From contig RSEH01000141.1 of NCBI GenBank assembly GCA_006503475.1, forward strand, positions 59,588 to 123,587: 64,000 bases of DNA, given 5' to 3'. Position 1 is the first letter of the stretch. Each line of letters opens with the position of its first letter. This document shows, in pieces, positions 56,957-64,000 of the stretch. The position numbers were made by a program, and so were the translations under genes. The notes under the pieces are model-generated. The model searched no databases. It was not told the DNA's origin and saw only the letters and a list, made by a program, of their open reading frames with translations. Source of the DNA: Stentor roeselii. Its lineage: Eukaryota; Ciliophora; Heterotrichea; Heterotrichida; Stentoridae.

Positions 56957-58870
56957 ATGGACTATTATCGAAATAAATTATCCACTTCAGACCTCTACCA
57001 CAGCAAATTCCCATCAACCCACCAATCATCTCAAAACTTCGAAAAACTTTTACAATACCTTCGAGAAAAGTACTCAGAAAGACTCGAAAGTATCCAAAAC
57101 GCCCAAAACGATTTCAAAAAAGAAGTAAGCCTAGATGCCGCCCTATCAGTAATGAAACAAAGTCCAATAACCGAAAAATTCCTCGACATCCGAATCAACG
57201 AAATCTTTTCTTCAGTTCTTCTTCAAGAAAACGAAAAAACGATCTCATCTCTTCAGTCAGAACTGGCGCAAAAGCAAGGAGAAATCTTAAAACTCTCAAC
57301 TTCTCTCTCAACATCACAACCAAAGCCAAGCCACATCAAAAGTTCTCAAAATTTAAGCAGTTTCCACTTTCAAGACTTAAACACACGAGAAAAGGCCGAA
57401 TTCGAGAAATTAAAAGAAGAAAATGAATTTTTTAAAAAGGAATTAATGAAAACTAGAGAAATTTTCAATGAAAATGAAAAATTGCAGAGATATTGTGAGC
57501 AACTCGAAAACGATAAAGAAAAATTCCCAGGGACTGAAGTTAAGGAAATGGGAAAAATGATTGAAGCGCAGAAAGTTGCTGGAATAGAAACTTTGAAAGA
57601 AGTGCAGAAAAAATTTAAGAAAAAATCGAAATTGCTGAAAAGAAAAATTATCGATCAGAAGGGAATCATTGAGAAGTTGAATCTGGAAATTAAAGATAGT
57701 AAAGGGGTTGGAAGTGATTCTAGGAAAATTGAGATGATTAAGGAAAATTATGAGAAGAGGGAAAATGAAATCTGTGAAAGGCATAAACAACAGATTATTA
57801 GTTTACAGGTGCAGTATCAGGATATACTGGAAAGTAAAGTTAAGGAAATCGAGGAACAGATTAATCCGAAATTAAAAAATCTGAATAGTGATGAAAATTT
57901 GAATAGGATTAATAAAGAACTTGAAAATCAGAACAATCATCTTAAATCTCAGATTTCTTGTCTTGCCCATTTGAAAATTAAAAATGAACAGTTGGAAATT
58001 AAAAATATTGAACTTGAAAACTCACTTTTGAAGATCAAGTCTCAGCTTGAGCTTGCTGATTACAAAAGAAAACCAGCTGAGATTGAAAAATGGCAGCAGG
58101 AAGCTTTGTTACACGAAGAAACAAAAATCCACCTAAAAAAATCCGAGTCAAAACTAGCAGACCTAGAATCCACAAAACGTTCACTTGAAGAAAAAACAAG
58201 AAAACTTTCCGAATCTCTACGATCTTTAGAAAACCACTCATTCCAAATTAAACCCAATTCAAAACCTGACGAATTCAAGTTAAAAAAGCTTCAAAACCAG
58301 ATCTTTCTATTAAAATCTCAACTTTCCTCTTTAAAAAGTAATCTAATCGAGGGTCTATCATCAATGAAATCCGATCTTCACAGAAGATTAATCGATTTAA
58401 TCAGATCAATAGAAAAGTCATCGGACCAAAGATCCAAATCCCTTTATTCAGAGAACCAAAAAATGGCAGTTCTTCTAAAAAACAACTCTGAGGCTTTTGA
58501 CCGATTACAAGAAGAAGTCCGAGGCGAGTACTCCAAAATAAAGCTAAAAAGCCAGGAAAAACTTGCTGAGACATTAAAAGACGTCAGAGGAAAGCATGAA
58601 AAAGAAATAGAAGAGCTTAAAAACGAAAACAAGAAAATAAGAGACCTACTTGACAAGGCAAACAGCACAATCATGATCGACACTCATCTAAACAAGCAGC
58701 TAAAAGAAGAAGTCGAGAACTTGAGAAGTGAAAAAGAAGTGATCCGTAAAAAGCAGCTGATTTTAGAAGAAAAAATCCAGACTCAAACCAATAACTTCAG
58801 AGCACAGCTGAAAAACAAGCAGCAAGAGCTGGAAACACTAAAAAAATCGAGTAGTTTCAGTAATTCTTAA
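56957..58870 (+). CDS. Long coiled-coil protein (637 aa)
   Basis: Nearly the whole length from about 65 to 625 is Glu/Lys/Leu/Gln-rich with heptad-like spacing. The first 60 residues are Ser/Tyr-rich. No motor, kinase or calcium domain is present. It is typical of centrosomal or ciliary structural proteins. The stop is 3 bp from the convergent TIM14 gene. Confidence 0.8.
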   Translation: MDYYRNKLSTSDLYHSKFPSTHQSSQNFEKLLQYLREKYSERLESIQNAQNDFKKEVSLDAALSVMKQSPITEKFLDIRINEIFSSVLLQENEKTISSLQSELAQKQGEILKLSTSLSTSQPKPSHIKSSQNLSSFHFQDLNTREKAEFEKLKEENEFFKKELMKTREIFNENEKLQRYCEQLENDKEKFPGTEVKEMGKMIEAQKVAGIETLKEVQKKFKKKSKLLKRKIIDQKGIIEKLNLEIKDSKGVGSDSRKIEMIKENYEKRENEICERHKQQIISLQVQYQDILESKVKEIEEQINPKLKNLNSDENLNRINKELENQNNHLKSQISCLAHLKIKNEQLEIKNIELENSLLKIKSQLELADYKRKPAEIEKWQQEALLHEETKIHLKKSESKLADLESTKRSLEEKTRKLSESLRSLENHSFQIKPNSKPDEFKLKKLQNQIFLLKSQLSSLKSNLIEGLSSMKSDLHRRLIDLIRSIEKSSDQRSKSLYSENQKMAVLLKNNSEAFDRLQEEVRGEYSKIKLKSQEKLAETLKDVRGKHEKEIEELKNENKKIRDLLDKANSTIMIDTHLNKQLKEEVENLRSEKEVIRKKQLILEEKIQTQTNNFRAQLKNKQQELETLKKSSSFSNS

Positions 58871-58873
58871 TGT

Positions 58874-59200
58874 TTATTCAACCTTTTCTAGTAGCAGCTC
58901 TTTTGCCTCGTTTACTTTGGTTGCGATGTAAGTGGATCCTCCGTTGTCAGGATGGTTTAGAAGCATCAGCTTTTTGTGGGCGCTCATTATTTTGTCCTTT
59001 GGAGAGTTTTCTTTTAGTCCTAGGATCAAATAAGCCTCTCGTTGTGTCATTGGGCTTGTAAAGGCGCTCATGTATTGACGGGCTTTGTATGACTCGAAAC
59101 TTGCTTGAGCTGCTTGCTTGATCTTTGCTCTTTTTAGGTGTCTCATGAATGCCACACTGCCAAGCAAACTAGCTCCTACGAGTAAAGATAAGTAACCCAT
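58874..59200 (-). CDS. TIM14/PAM18-like J-domain protein (108 aa)
   Basis: An N-terminal hydrophobic stretch (about 4-19, GYLSLLVGASLLGSVA) is followed by a basic linker, FTSPMTQREAYLILGL and the J-domain HPD motif (83-85, LNHPDNGGS). The small size and C-terminal J domain match Tim14/Pam18 and DNAJC15/19, which stimulate mtHsp70 in the PAM motor of mitochondrial protein import. The HPD-N-G-G-S context is typical of this subfamily. Confidence 0.93.
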   Translation of the reverse strand: MGYLSLLVGASLLGSVAFMRHLKRAKIKQAAQASFESYKARQYMSAFTSPMTQREAYLILGLKENSPKDKIMSAHKKLMLLNHPDNGGSTYIATKVNEAKELLLEKVE

Positions 59201-59400
59201 TTTTATTTAAGTTTATAGGTTTAAGTGATTTTGATCGGGTTGATTAATTTTTTGGGAGATTTAGGGATATCTTGGATTATTTGGGGTTATTAAATTGATG
59301 AAAATTTATGGGGTAGCTTGTCAGGTAATCATATTTCATAATAACAATATCTTGCTATCTAATACACAATTATATAAACCAATAATCTAATTTCACTAAA

Positions 59401-60192
59401 TCAATTATCAAAAAAAGAATGATGACCTTTACTATAACTTAGGTCATTAATTTTAGGTGAACAAAGTGCAGAACCTCGATTAAAAATCTTATTATAAAAC
59501 CCTTCTAAGATTGATTTATCGGAAGCTAAATCATCAAATTTAGAATCAAAAACAACTATTTGATCTTCATTTTTCCAATAATAAGCTTCATAAAAGTAAA
59601 CATTCTGATCATTTTTTCTTTTAACAATATAAAAAGGTTGAAAATCATCAAAAACTTTTGTATTTGTAATTCTTTCATACAAGCTTCTACTAATTTCTCT
59701 GAAGTATCCACGATCCTCGGATTTAATCGAGTCAAATTCATTAAAAAACCCTGGAATTTCTAAACTAGTTTGTTTATTCCTCTCTAAAGTTTTTTCTTTA
59801 ACCTGATTATCCAAGTTCTGTAGCCAATTATATAAAATTTTAAGCAAATAACTGATTTTTTCCTCAACATCTATTTTATTAAAATCTTGCCATCCCTTTA
59901 AATCATATAAAATAGACTGGTCCTCAAGTTGAATCAGTTCAAATCTTTCTCTTGAGTTTTCGAAAGGGTTTGTCTCACGTTGGAACTTGCAAAGTTCAAG
60001 GATTTTTAAAGGCAAAACTCTTAAAAATTTCAAAGTTGATTCATGAAAGCTTAGTTCAATTTCTACTTTCAACCAGTTTTTTTTCTGGGGTTTTGGGATT
60101 TTATAGTTTTTGTATGTGACTTCTTGATATAAAAAAGGCTCTTCTGAGTTTAAATTAATGCCGAATTCTTCTAAAAGTCCTCTCAGATCCAT
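59401..60192 (-). CDS. Hypothetical protein (263 aa)
   Basis: The start is supported by CTATAAATGG-type context. The protein is charged and aromatic-rich with no TM segment. Its codons are AT-rich. Blocks such as WLKVEIELSFHESTLKFLRVLPLKILEL and FYEAYYWKNEDQIVVFD suggest a mixed alpha/beta fold. No family is recognised. The stop is TGA. Confidence 0.7.
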   Translation of the reverse strand: MDLRGLLEEFGINLNSEEPFLYQEVTYKNYKIPKPQKKNWLKVEIELSFHESTLKFLRVLPLKILELCKFQRETNPFENSRERFELIQLEDQSILYDLKGWQDFNKIDVEEKISYLLKILYNWLQNLDNQVKEKTLERNKQTSLEIPGFFNEFDSIKSEDRGYFREISRSLYERITNTKVFDDFQPFYIVKRKNDQNVYFYEAYYWKNEDQIVVFDSKFDDLASDKSILEGFYNKIFNRGSALCSPKINDLSYSKGHHSFFDN

Positions 60193-60384
60193 TTATAGAC
60201 ATTAATCTAAGTTGGCTTCAGAAATTATTTACCCTCTGATTAAATAATTATAATGATGAGATAATATAGAATAATAAGGCTTCTAATTAAATTTATCATT
60301 TCACTTTAATTTATTCACAATTCTTGAGTTTCATTCAAGTAAAGAAAATCATTTATTGCCTTATTTATCTTATAAATTATTCCA

Positions 60385-61617
60385 ATGATAGCCTTGCCTC
60401 GACAGGAAGAATTAAAATCTCAGCAATATGATGAGTTGATGTCCAAAATGATCGAAATAGGATTTCCTGCTGAAAAAATCGAATTTCACCTGAGCCGAGG
60501 TATTAGAGAAGAGAACCTGCTAATCGAGAAGCTTCTGAAGGACCAAGAAAAGCAATTTTGCTCCATTTGCCAGACACAAACGAATGAAAACTTTATCGAC
60601 CTGGCAGGCTGCGACGACATTTTCTGCAAAGAATGTCTTCAGCTTTACGTAAAAATACGGATTGAGGAGGCTGAGGTGTTGACAATGCCCTGTCCCAATC
60701 ATGAATGTCGCAACCAAGTTGAAGAGGCAACCATCAAACTGCTTGTTTCAGATGAATTGTTCGAAAAGTACAAAAAATTTAAAAATAATGACGAGTTAAG
60801 CAAAAACCCATATCATCGATGGTGTCCACAACCTGATTGCATAGGTTACGATATAGGCGACAGTGAAAAAAACCATCTACAATGCAATGTCTGTAAATTC
60901 GAATATTGTTTGTACTGTCAAGAAGCTTGGCATCCAAATTCTAAATGCAAGTTTGAGTCAGAAAAAGAAATGAGCAAATGGGCCAAACTTCACGGAATAA
61001 AAATCTGCCCGAACTGCCGAAGAAAAGTAGAAAAAAGTGTAGGCTGTGATCACATGACCTGCGCAAAGTGCAGATATGAATGGTGCTGGCTCTGCGGTGA
61101 GAAGTATTCCTACTCACATATGCAAAACTGCGAAGTTGTGAGAATAAATAAGAAAAACCCGAAAATTGATAAAATCTTGAAATTACTTGCTGCACCTTTA
61201 ATGCTTCCTTTTATTTGTGTCATACTTTGCTGCTATTGTGTTTATAAGATTTTAAATGAAGCTGGAAGTGAAATAACTCGGGTTTTTATGAAGAGACATC
61301 AAATTTTAAGTTATTTTTTAGGTATTATTTTTGGAGTCGTACTTACTCCTTTATTTGTCAGCTTAAGTCCTTTTGTGATTGCCATTGGGACTATTGGAGA
61401 GTTCTTTTATGATAAAAGTGGGTCTAAGTATTGTGGATGCACTCTTGGTGTTTTTCTTGGGATTTTAAGTGCACCGCTTGTTGTGGTTGGAGTTGTTTTT
61501 TTTGCTTTTGTTATGCATTTCATTGGAATAGCTCTTGCTTTGTGGAAGGTTTATATTTCGATTAGGAGATGCAGAGATCCTATGTATTTGACACCGAAAG
61601 TTAATTATAGATTTTAA
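60385..61617 (+). CDS. RBR-type E3 ubiquitin ligase with membrane anchor (410 aa)
   Basis: An N-terminal UBA-like helix bundle (about 14-50) precedes RING1 (C59, C62, ... C81, C84, C103, C108), the IBR (C147 ... C180, C188) and RING2 (C208, C211, catalytic Cys221 in VGCDHMTC, C226, C229, C234, C237). From about 262, two to four hydrophobic segments form a membrane domain, as in the RNF19/RNF144 group. RBR ligases form a ubiquitin thioester on the RING2 Cys. It probably acts at the ER or another endomembrane. Confidence 0.95.
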   Translation: MIALPRQEELKSQQYDELMSKMIEIGFPAEKIEFHLSRGIREENLLIEKLLKDQEKQFCSICQTQTNENFIDLAGCDDIFCKECLQLYVKIRIEEAEVLTMPCPNHECRNQVEEATIKLLVSDELFEKYKKFKNNDELSKNPYHRWCPQPDCIGYDIGDSEKNHLQCNVCKFEYCLYCQEAWHPNSKCKFESEKEMSKWAKLHGIKICPNCRRKVEKSVGCDHMTCAKCRYEWCWLCGEKYSYSHMQNCEVVRINKKNPKIDKILKLLAAPLMLPFICVILCCYCVYKILNEAGSEITRVFMKRHQILSYFLGIIFGVVLTPLFVSLSPFVIAIGTIGEFFYDKSGSKYCGCTLGVFLGILSAPLVVVGVVFFAFVMHFIGIALALWKVYISIRRCRDPMYLTPKVNYRF

Positions 61618-61862
61618 TAATGATCATGGATATATCAGACACGTTTAGTTAATATATGGTCGATTGGTTTATTGTGTATTATTTTATAGATGATTTTAAG
61701 ATATTTTGTTATAATAGTAGGATCAAATACTTATCAACCCACATAAATACTTAAAACTCCAAAACCTTTAAAACATCTTTTTTTCATCAAATCAATCCGA
61801 ACCACCTAAATCTCCGCTCATCCTTTACATATCTAATATTTTAAACAAGAAATAATCTCGAA

Positions 61863-62435
61863 TCATTCAGCTCTCTTCGGTCCATTTACTCTATCCTTTC
61901 TAAACTCAGGAACCAAAAATTTCACTTTCCTATTGCGAAGTTTTGCCTTAAAGACCTCATTAGCACCAGAACAATCCTTGGCACTAGTGAATCTAGCTTC
62001 AGACCCACTTCTGAAATTAGAAAGTGTATAAAGAGTGACTTTTGATCTTGAATTTATCGAAAATACAGTTGGTTTATACAAAACTCTCTCCTGACTGCCA
62101 GTTTCCTTCTTAGTCACGATTTTTCCCGAGTTAGGCCTGCTGGCAAAGCAAGACTTTCTCTTATGAAAAGCCTTTTCAGAGTCTTTTAGTATTGTAACTC
62201 TTCCTTTGCTGTCACTTCTCGGCTTACTTGCCGGCCTCATCAAGATTTCCCTTAAAAATTCGGGGATTTTTTCTTCAGATCTCTTTTTGGTGAACGTTAA
62301 AAAGGTCTTCTGTGAATCAAAAACATTCATTGGGTAAAAATATTTGTTGGGACTGGCCAGGTAACTATTCGGCTTTCTGAAGGTGGAGCTTGTGTTTCTC
62401 GAGGTCAGTCTGAGAGAAAGATCCTTAATTTTCAT
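61863..62435 (-). CDS. Hypothetical basic Ser/Arg/Lys-rich protein (190 aa)
   Basis: The protein is basic and probably disordered, with repeated R/K-S/T-x patterns (TSRNTSSTFRKP, RPASKPRSDSKGRV). No domain is seen. The start is preceded by TTAAAGTA. It resembles small ciliary microtubule-associated proteins only in composition. Confidence 0.6.
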   Translation of the reverse strand: MKIKDLSLRLTSRNTSSTFRKPNSYLASPNKYFYPMNVFDSQKTFLTFTKKRSEEKIPEFLREILMRPASKPRSDSKGRVTILKDSEKAFHKRKSCFASRPNSGKIVTKKETGSQERVLYKPTVFSINSRSKVTLYTLSNFRSGSEARFTSAKDCSGANEVFKAKLRNRKVKFLVPEFRKDRVNGPKRAE

Positions 62436-63861
62436 TACTTTAATATAATAGATACTGAATAATGCTTAAAGCGTTGATATTTTCGTTGTTTTTGAAGAAA
62501 TAAAATCAGGAATTATTATAAAAATGATGAGATTAAAATTTAAAAAATTGGTTTTTGGATGAGACTCACTTAAGTTTTACATTTTAGACGATTATTTATT
62601 GGAAATATAAAATTTTTGGAGAAGGTCTTAGAAAGTTTCAAGTTCTTTTAAAACAGATTGTTTTATACAAGACGTATTTCCTCAAAAACATAGAAATTTC
62701 TGATGACAGGGTGTTAAAGGAAGGGGAGACTTTTGGATTTTGAGTCGCGAGTTGACTTTAAAAAAAATCGAGAATATTTGATTGTGATGATGATGATGTA
62801 CATGAACATATTTTTAGCTTATCAGATTATTTTAACAACGACATTAATCAAATCTGGAAATTTATTGATGATATTTTTGAATATTTAGTTGATATTTTCA
62901 TTTATTTCAACACCTCTATTATCTTGCATAACGGGACTTTTATTTTAACAGAAAAAATTCTTGAAGTACTTAATATCCTGGTTTGATTAACTATTTCCAG
63001 TTTTCAAATAAAAAAATTAGCTAATATGACAGAAATAAAACGTCCAAGTTTATTTAAAAGGTTTATTCGTTTTTCAAATATAAATCCTGATACCGAATAT
63101 CTAAATTTTTAAAATTTTCAAGTCCTAAATAACTCACAAAAGTGTTAATTTCTTTTAAATGCTGAACATGATATTTATTTTCTAACTACTTTAACGTTAT
63201 CCATTAATATTCTATCATTCATTTGGTGTCATCTAAACAAAAAACCTTGAAATGTACAACCCTTGGACTTTGATTATTTCGGTTAAGAAATTCCGAATAT
63301 ATAAATTGAAATTACAACGTTTTCACCTTTACGACCACAGTTGGATACTTATCAATAACGAAGAAAACTTTTTCAATGAATTTAATAGTGCTCAGAGCTC
63401 TTATTAAATCATTATGAGCTGCATAATCAAAATCTTGACGAAAAGGCGAAGTTCAATCCGCTAAGATAAATTCAGATTTTTAAAGAAATAAGCACTTACT
63501 ACAAATCGACTCAGCAATCACAAGTAAATCAATTATTCATTAAACATGCAGGCAGCCTAAGCTTGTCCAAGTTTTTCGACATCAATTAAATCCTTTGATT
63601 GCCTCCAAGTTTTAAAAGACACTTTCGAAGTTATGTAATGAAATATCATATATAAAGCTTTTTACAAGTTTAAGCCCAAACATTCAGATATTCAATCATC
63701 AATCTTTTTAACCTGTCCTTTTATTACATTTATCAGTAATTTATGTTCTAAACCGAGTCGCTGATGAGGTTTTTTCATTAGAAATGAAATATTTTATATT
63801 GAAATAAGGGGCACCATTGTTTGGGTTAGAGAAATAGGGATTATTTTGGGAATGGGAAATT
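62436..63861. other. Gene-free AT-rich spacer (1.4 kb)
   Basis: No long open frame on either strand, no tRNA or repeat array seen. Some short poly-Met-like frames near 62788 are not supported. Confidence 0.55.
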
Positions 63862-63998
63862 TAAGAAGAGTGCTTGAGGATATCGTCTCCTGAGGATTCT
63901 TCGAAAATAGAGGAAGTCTTCGGGTTGCGGGGGTGGCGAGGGTGGTGGGGCAGAAATGATGGAAATGGATATGTGTGATGATGAAATGAACTATGCTT
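63862..63998 (-). CDS. 3' end of a gene cut by the window edge (partial)
   Basis: A minus-strand frame runs from the window edge to a TAA at 63862. It encodes a His/Pro-rich segment followed by a typical acidic Ser-rich terminus ending D-I-L-K-H-S-S. The frame is short, so this could be chance, but its local GC content is higher than that of the spacer. Confidence 0.35.
63922..63950 (+). other. G-rich tract fitting a G-quadruplex pattern
   Basis: Four G-runs (3, 5, 3 and 4) separated by loops of 4, 6 and 4 bases. The tract is exceptional against the AT-rich background. On the minus strand it would encode the Pro/His-rich stretch of the partial gene. Confidence 0.6.
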
Positions 63999-64000
63999 AT

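Noticed and set aside
25785-60192. Genes ending in TGA as possible selenoproteins or TGA-as-Trp readthrough
   Set aside because: Protein ends look natural (CaaX-like, kinase tail, EF-hand end), no extended frame follows the TGA codons I checked, and no SECIS-like structure is evident by eye.
63953-64000. Plus-strand frame starting with ATG ATG at the right edge
   Set aside because: Only about 15 codons are visible and the upstream sequence is G-rich, lacking the TATA-like motif seen at other starts. The minus-strand frame has a more natural C-terminus.

Overview
The window reads as a dense stretch of macronuclear DNA from a heterotrich ciliate, most likely Stentor or a close relative. Four observations support this. 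(1) Seven coding regions can only be joined by removing introns of exactly 15 nt (GTA...AG), the intron size known from Stentor. (2) TAA, TAG and TGA all end genes, and the conserved domains contain no in-frame TGA. That fits the standard code used by Stentor and argues against Blepharisma, where TGA is read as Trp. (3) Genes are packed 3 to 40 bp apart on both strands in AT-rich DNA. (4) The gene content is purely eukaryotic, with ciliate-style expansions of AGC kinases, CDPKs and ciliary coiled-coil proteins. I see no rRNA, tRNA, transposon or telomere.

Layout. 1-9 kb: the end of a Ser/Lys-rich protein, a one-TM protein, an AGC kinase with an N-terminal extension, an ELAPOR-like Cys-rich membrane protein, a small basic protein and a coiled-coil protein. 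8.6-15 kb: an AT-rich zone with an ADP-ribosyltransferase gene that breaks at a run of nine A, a p25-alpha/EF-hand-like protein, two gene-poor gaps of 1.1 and 1.4 kb, and a Notch-repeat (LNR) membrane protein. 15.8-29.6 kb: RFC1 (clamp loader), an EF-hand protein, a REEP/HVA22 ER-shaping protein that is visible only after splicing, a guanylate-binding-protein GTPase, a PP4R1-like and a PP4R4-like HEAT protein, VDAC, and an SBP2-like L7Ae protein. 29.7-34.8 kb: a coiled-coil protein, an RCC1-like protein, a PEX4-like E2, NAD kinase, a chagasin-type protease inhibitor and a tiny acylated protein. 34.8-46 kb: a 2,135-aa USP-class deubiquitinase, a LITAF-like zinc protein, a kelch-like acylated protein and an unknown CaaX-like protein. 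45.3-52 kb: an Aurora-like kinase fused to a long coiled coil, an AGC kinase and a CDPK in divergent arrangement, and a membrane alpha/beta hydrolase. 52.3-64 kb: gamma-COP lacking its platform subdomain, PET127, a CFAP97-like protein, a coiled-coil protein, a TIM14-like J protein, an RBR ubiquitin ligase, two unknowns, and the 3' end of another gene near a G-rich tract.

How the genes relate. These are independent eukaryotic genes, not an operon, although many tandem pairs leave only 10-26 bp between a stop and the next ATG. Themes that recur are ubiquitin (USP, RBR E3, PEX4), mitochondria (VDAC, TIM14, PET127, a possible RCC1L), ER and secretory membranes (REEP, gamma-COP, possibly ELAPOR), and signalling (three protein kinases besides the CDPK's EF-hand module, and two PP4-type scaffolds). 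Several signalling proteins carry N-terminal MG(x)C acylation motifs. A TATAA/TATAT/AATAAT element lies just upstream of most ATGs, so 5' leaders must be very short. Because 15 is a multiple of three, introns that contain no stop codon would be silently translated in simple reading frames, so small internal insertions in the proteins described here cannot be excluded.
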